Shown here: positions 7,735-14,454 of the stretch, piece by piece | How the letters are laid out: each line of letters starts with the position of its first letter | Numbering within the stretch: position 1 is the first letter of the stretch | Source: WLWS01 sp964639535 | GTDB taxonomy: Bacteria > Pseudomonadota > Gammaproteobacteria > Eutrophobiales > Eutrophobiaceae | Length of the DNA stretch: 14,454 nucleotides | NCBI GenBank assembly: GCA_964639535.1 | Contig: CAZXDV010000051.1 | Coordinates: forward strand, 1-14,454 | Direction of reading: 5' to 3' | Notes under the pieces: generated by a model | Seen by the model: the letters and a program-made list of their open reading frames with translations, nothing else | The model's database searches: none | What the model was told of the DNA's origin: nothing | Program-made: the position numbers and the translations under genes

Positions 7735-8256
7735 CTATTCATAGCCGATCTGCCATATTTCCCGGGTTTCCTCGTGTACCTCTCCCGTGGCAGCATCTAT
7801 TTCGATTTTCATCTCTTTGCCATTTTCAGTGGCAATATCAAATTCATAAACGGCTTTACCGTCTTCCTCCAGTTCAAACTCAATCTCAATAATTTCACCG
7901 GGGTATAAACCCAGACCGATCTCCTTTGCCTTCGCCAGGTGAATCTTCATGTATTCACGAAAGCGGGGATCGTTGGTGCCAAGGGCTTCTTCTTCAATCT
8001 CGACAATCTTTGCCGTGGCCACATCGCACTCGATATCCCAGTCCCTGTTCTTGCTGTCGCGAATGTCAAATTCGTAAATCTCGCTTTGCTTTTCCTGTTT
8101 TAATTCCACTTTTATGACGTTACCCGCTTTAACCGCCAGTGCAGCCTCGCGACAGGCGTCCAGGTTCGGGTGGATGACCTCGCCATCGGTAGAGAAGCAA
8201 ACCAATGGAACAAAGAAAAAAAGAAGCAGGGCGGAAAAGACTTGTGTTGGCTGCAT
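7735..8256 (-). CDS. Secreted tandem PepSY-domain protein
   Basis: This 173-aa periplasmic protein has a hydrophobic signal sequence (about residues 5-20, FSALLLFFFVPLVC) that probably ends near FSTDG. The mature part contains two similar PepSY-like units, about residues 31-90 and 97-162. Each runs as an Ala/Lys-rich helix, a beta strand (VIKVELKQ; IIEIEFELEEDG), a hairpin YEFDI, and a strand ending in DxATxxxx (CDVATAKIVEIE; IDAATGEVHEE). The first unit has a cysteine pair, C35 and C77, that could form a disulfide. The protein is strongly acidic. PepSY domains are often found beside metal or peptidase systems and are thought to bind ligands or inhibit proteases. Here the gene sits 54 bp upstream of the efflux trio in the same direction, so it is a plausible substrate-binding or sensing accessory. 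No Shine-Dalgarno sequence is evident. Confidence 0.8.
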   Translation of the reverse strand: MQPTQVFSALLLFFFVPLVCFSTDGEVIHPNLDACREAALAVKAGNVIKVELKQEKQSEIYEFDIRDSKNRDWDIECDVATAKIVEIEEEALGTNDPRFREYMKIHLAKAKEIGLGLYPGEIIEIEFELEEDGKAVYEFDIATENGKEMKIEIDAATGEVHEETREIWQIGYE

Positions 8257-8315
8257 GATAAATATGTGAGTAATGTCTTAGCCTGAATATTAATGCAGTC
8301 ACAACAAAGTACATT

Positions 8316-8328
8316 GGGAAACTTTCCC
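8316..8328. promoter_or_regulatory. Small inverted repeat upstream of the PepSY gene
   Basis: GGGAAA and TTTCCC flank a single C, 60 bp upstream of the PepSY ATG. The position would suit a regulator site for the PepSY-efflux block, but a 13-bp repeat of this kind is not strong evidence, and no convincing promoter was found beside it. Confidence 0.2.
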
Positions 8329-8352
8329 GTCTATCAGGTGAATAATTAATGT

Positions 8353-8381
8353 TTTTAAACTCCCTGCAGCGGAGTCTAAAA
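8353..8381 (-). terminator. Hairpin at the stop codon of the DASS transporter gene
   Basis: TTTAGACTCC, which contains the TAG stop, pairs with GGAGTTTAAA over ten positions (one G-T wobble on the minus strand) around a 7-nt loop; a further T-A pair extends the base. The descending arm ends in A-rich rather than T-rich sequence, so termination strength is doubtful. It is the only structure separating this gene from the PepSY-efflux block. Confidence 0.35.
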
Positions 8382-9827
8382 CAGGATTTCGATAAGGTAG
8401 TAGCTCAATACGGTAATCACGATGATTCCTGACAGGTTTAGCCAGATACCGGCCCTGGCCATTTGCGGAATTCGTAACTTACCGGAACCAAAAACTATGG
8501 CATTGGGTGGTGTCGCCACCGGGAGCATGAAGGCACAGCTTGCGGCTATTGTCGCAGGCAGGATGATGGACACAGGCGCAATATCCAGGCCCACCGCCAT
8601 TGCGGCAAACATGGGGACCAGGGCTGTTGTAGTGGCCGTGTTACTGGTGAGCTCGGTGAGGAAAATAATAAAACTGACAACCGCAAGACTCATTATCAAG
8701 GGGTGGACTGTTCCCAATCCGCTGAGATAGCTTGCAAGCAACTCGCTGACTCCATTACTACTGATGGCCGTGGCCAGGGATATACCACCACCAAGGAGGA
8801 TGATAATACCCCAGGGGATCTTTACGGCCGTTTCCCAGTCAATAAGAAACTCCTTTTTATCTATGTCGCTGGGAATCACAAAGAGTAACAGCGCCGCGAT
8901 GATGGCAATTCCACTGTCGCTGAGGTACTGAAGCGCAGGCAGCTTTATAAGCAGGGGGCGGAACATCCAGCAGAATGCTGTAAACAGGAATACACAAAGC
9001 GTCAGGCGCGCGCCCATATTCCAGGGTTCCGGTTTAGTATCAAGCACATCTTCGGGTATCGATTCATTATCAACAGGGTAAATAAAACGAGTTAGAAGTA
9101 GCCAGGCCAGGGGTACAAACAGGGCAACAAAAGGGACGCCAAAAGTCATCCATTGAATGAAAGAAATTTTTATATCGAGCTCACTTTCCAGGAAAGAAGC
9201 AGTAAATATATTTGGCACTGTGCCTACAATGGTGCCGGTGCCCCCTATCGATGATGCATAGGCGATTCCCAGCAGGAGGCAAAGGGACAGGTTGGGCTTG
9301 TCAGGGAACTGGTTTTCGTAAATGGCCAGTACACTCAGTGCTATTGGAAGCATGACGAGTGTCGTTGCAGTGTTCGTAATCCACATGCTCATTACCGCGC
9401 AGACAAACATGAAGCCGCCAACAATTTTCTGCGGTGATGTTCCAATCGTTCTTAATACGGTCAGCGCAAAGCGCTTATGTAAATTCCAGCGTTCAAGTGC
9501 CAGCGCCAGCATGAAGCCGCCAACAAAAAGAAAAATTAGTGGATGTGCATAGCCCAGTGCAGCTTCTTTCATGGTTCTTGCCCCGGCAAGTGGCAGTACA
9601 GCCAGCGGCAGCAGGGCCGTCGCATAGATCGGGATGGATTCACCCAGCCACCAGGTAGCCATCCAGCAAGCCAGCGCAGCAGTTACTTTTCCGGCGTGGC
9701 CAATGTTGACCACCTCGTTATCAAGGCCGTTGAATGAAGCCGGAACCATGAAGTAAACCAGCAGGCCCAGCAAGGGACCACCAAGTAATGTTATCCAGCG
9801 AAAATTATTGGCCAGGGTAGTAAACAA
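8376..9827 (-). CDS. DASS/SLC13 family sodium:di/tricarboxylate symporter
   Basis: This is an inner-membrane carrier, probably Na+-coupled, for dicarboxylates or related anions. With the TTG start at 9827 the protein is 483 aa, the usual family size. The two Na+/substrate-binding motifs are present: ITNT at about 150-153 (in MWITNTATTLVMLP) and SNT at about 395-397 (in ELTSNTATTTALVP). Other family blocks are SIPIYATALLPLAVLPL, GIAYASSIGGTGTIVGTVPN and LPVATPPNAIVFGSG. The open frame runs on to 10076 but there overlaps the divergent aminotransferase, so that part is rejected. No ATG exists in the intergenic part of the frame; TTG at 9827 or 9887 are the choices, neither with a clear ribosome-binding site. 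The first residue of ITNT is Ile where Ser is common. The exact anion is unknown. Confidence 0.88.
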   Translation of the reverse strand: MFTTLANNFRWITLLGGPLLGLLVYFMVPASFNGLDNEVVNIGHAGKVTAALACWMATWWLGESIPIYATALLPLAVLPLAGARTMKEAALGYAHPLIFLFVGGFMLALALERWNLHKRFALTVLRTIGTSPQKIVGGFMFVCAVMSMWITNTATTLVMLPIALSVLAIYENQFPDKPNLSLCLLLGIAYASSIGGTGTIVGTVPNIFTASFLESELDIKISFIQWMTFGVPFVALFVPLAWLLLTRFIYPVDNESIPEDVLDTKPEPWNMGARLTLCVFLFTAFCWMFRPLLIKLPALQYLSDSGIAIIAALLLFVIPSDIDKKEFLIDWETAVKIPWGIIILLGGGISLATAISSNGVSELLASYLSGLGTVHPLIMSLAVVSFIIFLTELTSNTATTTALVPMFAAMAVGLDIAPVSIILPATIAASCAFMLPVATPPNAIVFGSGKLRIPQMARAGIWLNLSGIIVITVLSYYLIEILF

Positions 9828-9849
9828 TGTATGTGCCGTGAATGGGAGT

Positions 9850-9878
9850 TTGTGATAGAAAAGGTAATTAGATAATAC
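9850..9878 (+). promoter_or_regulatory. Possible promoter of the aminotransferase-deiodinase operon
   Basis: TTGTGA (9850-9855) lies 17 bp from TAATAC (9873-9878), or 15 bp from the better -10 match GATAAT (9871-9876). Either choice puts the transcript start only a few bases before the ATG at 9892. This fits the lack of a properly spaced Shine-Dalgarno sequence: AAGG ends just 2 nt before the ATG. The same stretch carries TATTAT on the minus strand (9872-9877), a possible -10 for the divergent transporter. Confidence 0.35.
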
Positions 9879-9891
9879 ACAATTCAAGGTA

Positions 9892-11100
9892 ATGACTGAA
9901 ATATCGGAAAGAGCCAGGCTGCTGGGAACGGAAAATGCATTTTCCGTTCTTTCTGAAATAGAAATGTTGCGCAAGCAGGGCCGCGATATCATATCGTTCT
10001 GTATAGGCCAGCCGGATTTTCCAACACCGGAACACGCCTGCAATGCTGCCATCAAGGCGATGAGAGAAGGAAACACCGGTTACACGGAGTCTGCGGGGAT
10101 TGCCCGGCTCAGAAAAGCTGTAGCAAATTATATTTCCTGTTCACGGAATATTGATGTTCAACCAGACGAGGTGATTTGCGGGGCCGGGGCAAAACCTTTC
10201 ATCGAGTATACGATCCAGGCCGTCACGGAGTATGGACGGGGGCACGAGGTTATTTATCCCGTGCCGGGCTTTCCCGTGTATGAAAACCAGGTTACACACC
10301 AGGGCGCGGTGGCGGTACCGTTACCGGTTCCAGCAAGGTCTGATGAAAAGCGGGAGCTGGACGAACTGGAATCAAGGATTAACGATAACACCCGCCTGTT
10401 AATTATAAACAGTCCTCACAATCCAAGCGGCCGGGTATACAGTCGACGCTTTCTTGAGGCAGTTGCCGAAGTGATCAGGAGCAGGGAGCAGATTTGGGTG
10501 TTATCCGATGAGCCCTATTCGGCCTTTGTCTACGATGATGATTTTGCCAGTATAGCCTCAGCCAGCGGAATGCAGGAACGAACCGTCATCGTTGATTCCG
10601 TTTCCAAGACCTACTCGATGACAGGCTGGCGCGTCGGCTTTGCTGTTAATAGACAGCTGGCCGATGTATTTTCCCGAATGGTGACGAACACGAGCTCATG
10701 TGCAGCCCACCCGAACCAGTACGCAGCGATAGCGGCACTGTCAGGTCCGCAGGATGGTGTGGACGAGATGCGCAGTGTATTCAGGGAACGCCGCGACCAC
10801 ATAGTCTCAAGCTTGAATGACCTGGAAGGTGTCGAGTGCCTGGTACCTGCTGGCGCATTCTATGCGTGGCCTGATGTTACCGGGTTGTGTGAGGCTCTAA
10901 ATATTCCGGGTAGCGCAGCACTGGCGCATCGCCTCCTGCAGGAGGTGGGTGTTGCGGTGCTGGCTGATTCCCATTTTTGTAAGTCAAACGATGATGGTCC
11001 CCGGCATTTACGATTTTCATACGCCTGTTCCATGGAAGATATCGACAGGGGAATGGAGCGTATTAGCAGGTTTATTTCTGAAGCGAAACAGAAGAGATGA
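9892..11100 (+). CDS. Class I/II PLP-dependent aminotransferase
   Basis: This 402-aa cytoplasmic fold-type I aminotransferase belongs to the aspartate/aromatic group. The PLP-binding lysine is K239 in SVSKTYSMTGWRVG. Other expected residues are N177 in NSPHNPSG, D206 and Y209 in SDEPYS, R247 in the GWR motif (phosphate), and R374 in LRFSY, which binds the substrate carboxylate. The N-terminal block LGTENAFSVLSEIEMLRKQG and IGQPDFPTPEH are typical of the family and support the ATG at 9892, although AAGG is only 2 nt upstream and would be a poor ribosome-binding site. The sequence does not decide the amino-acid substrate. The deiodinase-like gene follows by 4 bp, so tyrosine or a halotyrosine is an attractive candidate, by context only. 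Confidence 0.92.
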   Translation: MTEISERARLLGTENAFSVLSEIEMLRKQGRDIISFCIGQPDFPTPEHACNAAIKAMREGNTGYTESAGIARLRKAVANYISCSRNIDVQPDEVICGAGAKPFIEYTIQAVTEYGRGHEVIYPVPGFPVYENQVTHQGAVAVPLPVPARSDEKRELDELESRINDNTRLLIINSPHNPSGRVYSRRFLEAVAEVIRSREQIWVLSDEPYSAFVYDDDFASIASASGMQERTVIVDSVSKTYSMTGWRVGFAVNRQLADVFSRMVTNTSSCAAHPNQYAAIAALSGPQDGVDEMRSVFRERRDHIVSSLNDLEGVECLVPAGAFYAWPDVTGLCEALNIPGSAALAHRLLQEVGVAVLADSHFCKSNDDGPRHLRFSYACSMEDIDRGMERISRFISEAKQKR

Positions 11101-11104
11101 AGCG

Positions 11105-11824
11105 ATGAGCAACAAGACAGAGTACCAGCGAATGTATCCGGACTTGCCTGAACCCGTATACGAGCCCTTGCGATTCAAGCGATACCCGCAGGAACAAATG
11201 CTGCAACGAGCCAGGGACTGGTACGACGAATGTAATGAAAGGCGGACGACCCGGCATTTTTCTGACGAGCCTGTACCCCGTGAGCTGATCGAATATGCGA
11301 TAAAAACTGCCGGCACCGCTCCCTCGGGAGCACATGTTCAACCCTGGAAATACGTGGCTATTGATGATCAGGAATTAAAGAACAAGATTCGAGCGGCTAC
11401 CGAAGAGGAGGAATATAAAACATACACCGAGCGCATGAGTGATGACTGGCGTCTTGCACTTGCGAAGCTGGGGACAGACTGGGTAAAGGAACATATCACT
11501 GACGCACCCTGGGTCGTGGTGCTTTTTAAAGAACGCTACAGGTTAGATAGCGATGGTTCAAAAATAAAAAATTACTATGTAGAGGAAAGCGTTGGAATCA
11601 GCGCGGGCTTTTTTATTTCCGCAGTTCATCACATGGGTTTGACAACCCTGACTCATACACCCAACCCGATGGGCTTTCTTGGTGAATTACTTGGTCGACC
11701 GGGTAATGAAACGGCGGTATTACTTTTGCCTGTAGGCTATCCTGCCGAGGACGCAAAAGTCCCCAGTCTCGAGAGAAAGGCGCTCGAGGAGATTGTGCAA
11801 TGGAATGCCGTTAATAATGAATAG
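11105..11824 (+). CDS. Iodotyrosine deiodinase-like flavin dehalogenase (nitroreductase fold)
   Basis: This 239-aa FMN enzyme lacks a membrane anchor and so should be cytoplasmic. It matches iodotyrosine deiodinase more closely than general nitroreductases over almost its full length: RRTTRHFS (46-53, FMN phosphate), TAGTAPSGAH (68-77), an EEEEY...Y...RM...W lid (100-115), LLGRP (195-199) and LLPVGYP (207-213). By comparison with human IYD from memory, the residues that clamp the halotyrosine zwitterion (E157, Y161, K182) are conserved as E103, Y107 and K128 with identical spacing. The Thr that hydrogen-bonds flavin N5 (T239) corresponds to T185 in HTP. The predicted reaction is reductive removal of halide from halotyrosine. 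The frame is open to 10949, but the ATG at 11105, with GAAGAG about 9 nt upstream and just past the aminotransferase stop, is the likely start. Confidence 0.9.
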   Translation: MSNKTEYQRMYPDLPEPVYEPLRFKRYPQEQMLQRARDWYDECNERRTTRHFSDEPVPRELIEYAIKTAGTAPSGAHVQPWKYVAIDDQELKNKIRAATEEEEYKTYTERMSDDWRLALAKLGTDWVKEHITDAPWVVVLFKERYRLDSDGSKIKNYYVEESVGISAGFFISAVHHMGLTTLTHTPNPMGFLGELLGRPGNETAVLLLPVGYPAEDAKVPSLERKALEEIVQWNAVNNE

Positions 11825-11829
11825 ATTGC

Positions 11830-13065
11830 TCAGTCGTTCTCCAGGCTGGTCTCAATCCTGATCTCATTGTGCAAGGTAAGGTGTACCGGGCAGCGGTCTG
11901 CTATCTCGAGTAAGCGCTGTCGTTCCGCTTTATCAAGAGATCCATGCATTGAAATCGTTTTCCTGATGACATCAACAAAACCTTCGGTCTTTTCGCAATC
12001 CTCACAGTCTTCGGCGTGAACACGGTCATGCTGAAGCAGGACCTTGACATCATCCAGTGCCAGTTTTTTTCGATTGGCGTACATACGCATTGTCATGGAG
12101 GTGCATGCACCAAGAGCGGCCAGCAGTAACTCGTAGGGGTTTGCCCCGAGGTTTGCACCACCGACGCTTGTGGGCTCATCAGCAAGGAGTTGATGATGCT
12201 CGGTATAGATACGCCGTGTGAAATCCCTGTTTTGCTCCGTCACAAGCACCTGGCCCGCTGCAACAGCCGGTGCTGTGCCGGAAGAAGCTTCATGCCTTGT
12301 CTCATCAAGCTGAAGATAACGTGTCGCCCAGCTGGCAATGACGCTTGATACATACTCAGAATCCTGGCGGCGCGACAACAGGTGGTCGGCTTTTTCCAGC
12401 GAGATAAAGCTCTTTGGGTGGCGGGCTGCAGTATAGATTTTTGCCGCTTCATCAATGCTGACTGTTTCATCCACGGGCGAGTGAAAGATGAGAAGCGCCC
12501 TGTCCAGTTTGGCGATGTGAGCTGTATCGTTGTAACTGTTAATGTCCTCGATAAACTGCTTCTTTATGGTGAAGTTTCTGCCGGCGAGGTCCACCGTGGC
12601 TTCTTCATTGTCCAGTATTTCCTGCTTTGCATTCGCAAAAAGGTGCTCAACATGGTGAGCAGTTGATGGAGCACCAATAGTGACGACGGCTTTAACGGAA
12701 TCAAGCAGGTGCGCCGCGGCCAGCACTGCTGCGCCGCCAAGACTGTGCCCGATCAGCATCACCGGGGCAGCGTGCTCCCTCTCAAGATATTGTGCTGCCG
12801 CCACCAGGTCCTGGATATTTGATGAGAAATTGGTATTGGCGAAATCACCATCGCTATTGCCAAGCCCGGTAAAATCAAAGCGCAGAACTGCGATTCCTTT
12901 TTCAGCAAGGCCACGGGTGATCCTTGAAGCCGCGGCAATATCTTTTGAGCATGTAAAGCAATGTGCAAACAGTGCAAAGGCCCTGGGAGAATCTTCGGGT
13001 ATTTCAAGGAGGCCGGAAAGGCTTTCTCCCCGTTCGTTTTGAAAACTGGCTTTGATTCTCGGCAT
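11830..13065 (-). CDS. Bifunctional alpha/beta hydrolase-OsmC fusion protein
   Basis: This 411-aa cytoplasmic protein has two domains. Residues about 1-253 are an alpha/beta hydrolase with nucleophile S108 in GHSLGG, probable acid D199 in SPVDE and base H228 in KADHLL; FAHCFTCSKD supplies the oxyanion-hole strand. A linker rich in Ala and Ser (about 257-272) leads to an OsmC/Ohr-like domain (about 275-408). The redox cysteines of that domain are C321 in ALGACTSMTMRMYA and C392 in DRCPVHLTL, the pair that reduces organic hydroperoxides in this family. An extra CEDC motif (C354, C357) sits in the insert between them. This fusion architecture is a known one. The ATG at 13065 has only a weak AGAG upstream. 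The gene converges on the deiodinase with 5 bp between stops and diverges from the PQQ dehydrogenase. Confidence 0.9.
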   Translation of the reverse strand: MPRIKASFQNERGESLSGLLEIPEDSPRAFALFAHCFTCSKDIAAASRITRGLAEKGIAVLRFDFTGLGNSDGDFANTNFSSNIQDLVAAAQYLEREHAAPVMLIGHSLGGAAVLAAAHLLDSVKAVVTIGAPSTAHHVEHLFANAKQEILDNEEATVDLAGRNFTIKKQFIEDINSYNDTAHIAKLDRALLIFHSPVDETVSIDEAAKIYTAARHPKSFISLEKADHLLSRRQDSEYVSSVIASWATRYLQLDETRHEASSGTAPAVAAGQVLVTEQNRDFTRRIYTEHHQLLADEPTSVGGANLGANPYELLLAALGACTSMTMRMYANRKKLALDDVKVLLQHDRVHAEDCEDCEKTEGFVDVIRKTISMHGSLDKAERQRLLEIADRCPVHLTLHNEIRIETSLEND

Positions 13066-13250
13066 TGTGAAGACTCTCTTGATTGTGTGAGTGTTACCGC
13101 GGCTTTTAAACGGCGGGCAGTATATTCATGGATAGATTATGCCAGCATTAGTTCCATAGCTGCTGATGGCGCGCGAAAGAGTATTGTTGCGGAGCACCAG
13201 TGCTGTTGATATGTTACTACCCTCAAGCCCGCACACTGGAGCATATTACC
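13066..13250. promoter_or_regulatory. Divergent intergenic region of hydrolase-OsmC and PQQ dehydrogenase genes
   Basis: These 185 bp hold both 5' control regions. Candidate -10 elements exist on the minus strand (TATACT near 13128-13133) and on the plus strand (TATATT near 13123-13128), but no good -35 box accompanies either. No palindrome of note was seen. Confidence 0.3.
13238..13241 (+). promoter_or_regulatory. Ribosome-binding site deciding the TTG start of the PQQ dehydrogenase
   Basis: GGAG lies 9 nt before the TTG at 13251. A competing GTG at 13200 has its own GGAG (13191-13194), only 5 nt away, and would place an extra 17 residues ahead of the signal sequence. The TTG gives the more typical leader. 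Confidence 0.5.
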
Positions 13251-14454
13251 TTGTACAAGCTCGCATCTCATTACCAGTTAATTGCAGCATTATTTTTCGC
13301 TTTTCTTTTCGCCTCCTGCAGCGATCCCGCCGAACCGCAGCAGGCAGCGGAACCTGCAGTAACTCCAGGGACTCCAGGGACTCCAGGAATTGTCGAGCCA
13401 ATGAAGCAGGTAGAGCCGAATGTGTCTATCGCCCTGGACGATAAGCGACTGGTAAACGCGGACGTCGAGCTTGATAACTGGTTGACCCATGGGCGCACCT
13501 ATACTGAGCAACGTTTCAGCCCGCTGGCAGAAATTAATGCGGAAAACATCGGGCGCTTAAAGCTGGCATGGCATTATGACCTGCCCTCAAAGCGAGGTCT
13601 TGAAGCGACCCCCCTTGTCATTGATGGACGCATGTACACCACCGGGACCTGGAGTCGTGTCTACGCATTGAATGCCGCTACCGGTGAATTATTATGGGAG
13701 TACGATCCGCAGGTGCCGCCACAGAAGGGTGTGGACGCCTGTTGCGACGTCGTCAATCGCGGGCTTGCCGCCTGGGGTGACATGGTGTACGTGGGCACCC
13801 TGGATGGACGGCTTATTGCACTGGATATGAATAGCGGCAGTGAACGCTGGTCCGTGCAAACCACGCCACCGGATCGGCGCTATACCATCACCGGTGCACC
13901 GCGAATAATTAATGGCAAGGTGATCATAGGAAACGGTGGCGCAGAATTTGACGCGCGCGGATTTGTTACGGCTTATGATGCCGCCAGTGGCGACCTGGCC
14001 TGGCGTTTTTACACTGTGCCCGGCGATCCTTCCGAACCCTTTGAAAACCCCATCCTTGAGGATGCTGTCAAGACCTGGAACGGTGAGTGGTGGAAGTACG
14101 GTGGTGGTGGAACTGTGTGGGATTCCATCGTTTACGACCCGGATCTGAATCTCGTTTACCTTGGAGTGGGTAACGGCACGCCATGGAACCAGCGCATAAG
14201 GAGTCCGGGGGGCGGCGATAATCTTTTCCTGGCCTCCATAGTCGCGTTGAATGCCGATACTGGTGAGTATGTTTGGCATTACCAGACTGCTCCTGGCGAT
14301 ACCTGGGACTTTACCGCCACCCAGCAGATCATGCTTGCCGATCTAAATATCAAGGGAGAGAAAAGAAAGGTATTAATGCAGGCACCGAAGAACGGTTTTT
14401 TCTATATTATTGACAGGACCAACGGTGATTTGATATCCGCTGAGCCTTTTGTCG
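13251..14454 (+). CDS. PQQ-dependent alcohol dehydrogenase, quinohaemoprotein-like (3' end outside window)
   Basis: About 401 codons are visible. The enzyme would oxidise alcohols in the periplasm with pyrroloquinoline quinone. A basic n-region and hydrophobic core (residues 3-22) precede Cys23 in LFASC, so a lipoprotein is likely, though Phe at -3 is unusual. A Pro/Thr/Gly/Glu-rich linker follows before the catalytic domain. The vicinal cysteines C164-C165 in VDACCDVVNRG form the disulfide ring facing PQQ. Probable Ca ligands are E232 in GNGGAEF and N308 in GNGTPWN; the probable catalytic base is D353 in GDTWDFTATQ. All are spaced as I recall for quinohaemoprotein ethanol dehydrogenases. Four propeller-blade repeats of the form AxxxxTGxxxW start near 139, 190, 241 and 332. 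Whether a C-terminal cytochrome c domain follows cannot be seen. Confidence 0.92.
   Translation, partial: MYKLASHYQLIAALFFAFLFASCSDPAEPQQAAEPAVTPGTPGTPGIVEPMKQVEPNVSIALDDKRLVNADVELDNWLTHGRTYTEQRFSPLAEINAENIGRLKLAWHYDLPSKRGLEATPLVIDGRMYTTGTWSRVYALNAATGELLWEYDPQVPPQKGVDACCDVVNRGLAAWGDMVYVGTLDGRLIALDMNSGSERWSVQTTPPDRRYTITGAPRIINGKVIIGNGGAEFDARGFVTAYDAASGDLAWRFYTVPGDPSEPFENPILEDAVKTWNGEWWKYGGGGTVWDSIVYDPDLNLVYLGVGNGTPWNQRIRSPGGGDNLFLASIVALNADTGEYVWHYQTAPGDTWDFTATQQIMLADLNIKGEKRKVLMQAPKNGFFYIIDRTNGDLISAEPFV
13362..13388 (+). repeat. Three 9-bp tandem repeats encoding Thr-Pro-Gly in the dehydrogenase linker
   Basis: The unit ACTCCAGGG occurs twice and then once as ACTCCAGGA, in frame, giving TPGTPGTPG between the lipobox and the catalytic domain. 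The near-identity of the copies indicates recent duplication, and the copy number may vary among strains. Confidence 0.85.

Noticed and set aside
690..8256. Rieske oxygenase as the last gene of the efflux operon
   Set aside because: It has its own strong promoter and palindrome between it and the RND stop codon, so it is treated as a separate unit, although read-through is not excluded.
9828..10076. N-terminal extension of the DASS transporter frame up to 10076
   Set aside because: Its first ~60 residues are antisense to the well-conserved start of the aminotransferase and look unlike any SLC13 N-terminus; the family's normal length is reached from 9827.
10949..11104. Longer N-terminus for the deiodinase-like protein starting inside the aminotransferase gene
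   Set aside because: The extra 52 residues are an out-of-frame reading of the aminotransferase's C-terminal codons; ATG 11105 has a usable ribosome-binding site and gives the length expected of an anchorless IYD.
13362..13388. Tandem repeat as a possible CRISPR or regulatory repeat
   Set aside because: The units are 9 bp, in frame and without spacers; they simply encode a Thr-Pro-Gly linker.
13692..14279. 195-aa minus-strand open frame opposite the PQQ dehydrogenase
   Set aside because: The plus strand there carries all the PQQ-binding and propeller motifs; the antisense frame shows no domain.

Overview
The window looks like a chromosomal segment of a Gram-negative, respiring, probably marine or environmental gammaproteobacterium. 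The support is a complete envelope-spanning RND efflux set, two lipoprotein signals, a periplasmic PQQ dehydrogenase, a Na+-type dicarboxylate carrier and moderate GC. The taxonomic placement is inference from gene types only. No RNA gene, insertion sequence, phage gene or CRISPR array was seen.

Layout, left to right. The 3' half of an MFS transporter (+, cut by the left edge) converges on a Rieske non-heme iron oxygenase (-) of the carnitine/glycine-betaine oxygenase type. That oxygenase has a near-consensus promoter with a perfect 22-bp palindrome over the predicted transcription start. Next is a minus-strand block transcribed right to left: a tandem PepSY periplasmic protein, a TolC-like outer-membrane lipoprotein, a short membrane-fusion adaptor with an Asp-rich tract, and a CzcA/CusA-like RND pump. 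The outer-membrane component, adaptor and pump are almost contiguous, so they should form one tripartite efflux operon; PepSY just upstream is a likely accessory. Beyond it is a DASS/SLC13 carboxylate transporter (-).

Divergent from the transporter lies a two-gene plus-strand operon: a class I/II PLP aminotransferase and, 4 bp later, a flavoprotein matching iodotyrosine deiodinase, including its Glu/Tyr/Lys substrate-clamping residues. Together they suggest reductive dehalogenation plus transamination of halotyrosine-like amino acids. This is the most interesting module here. It converges, with only 5 bp between stop codons, on an alpha/beta-hydrolase-OsmC fusion (-). Divergent from that gene is the first ~401 codons of a PQQ-dependent alcohol dehydrogenase of the quinohaemoprotein type (+, cut by the right edge), with an unusual lipoprotein-like N-terminus and a Thr-Pro-Gly repeat linker.

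The genes read as several small, independently controlled catabolic or detoxification units rather than one pathway. The efflux set and the aminotransferase-deiodinase pair are the only clear functional operons.
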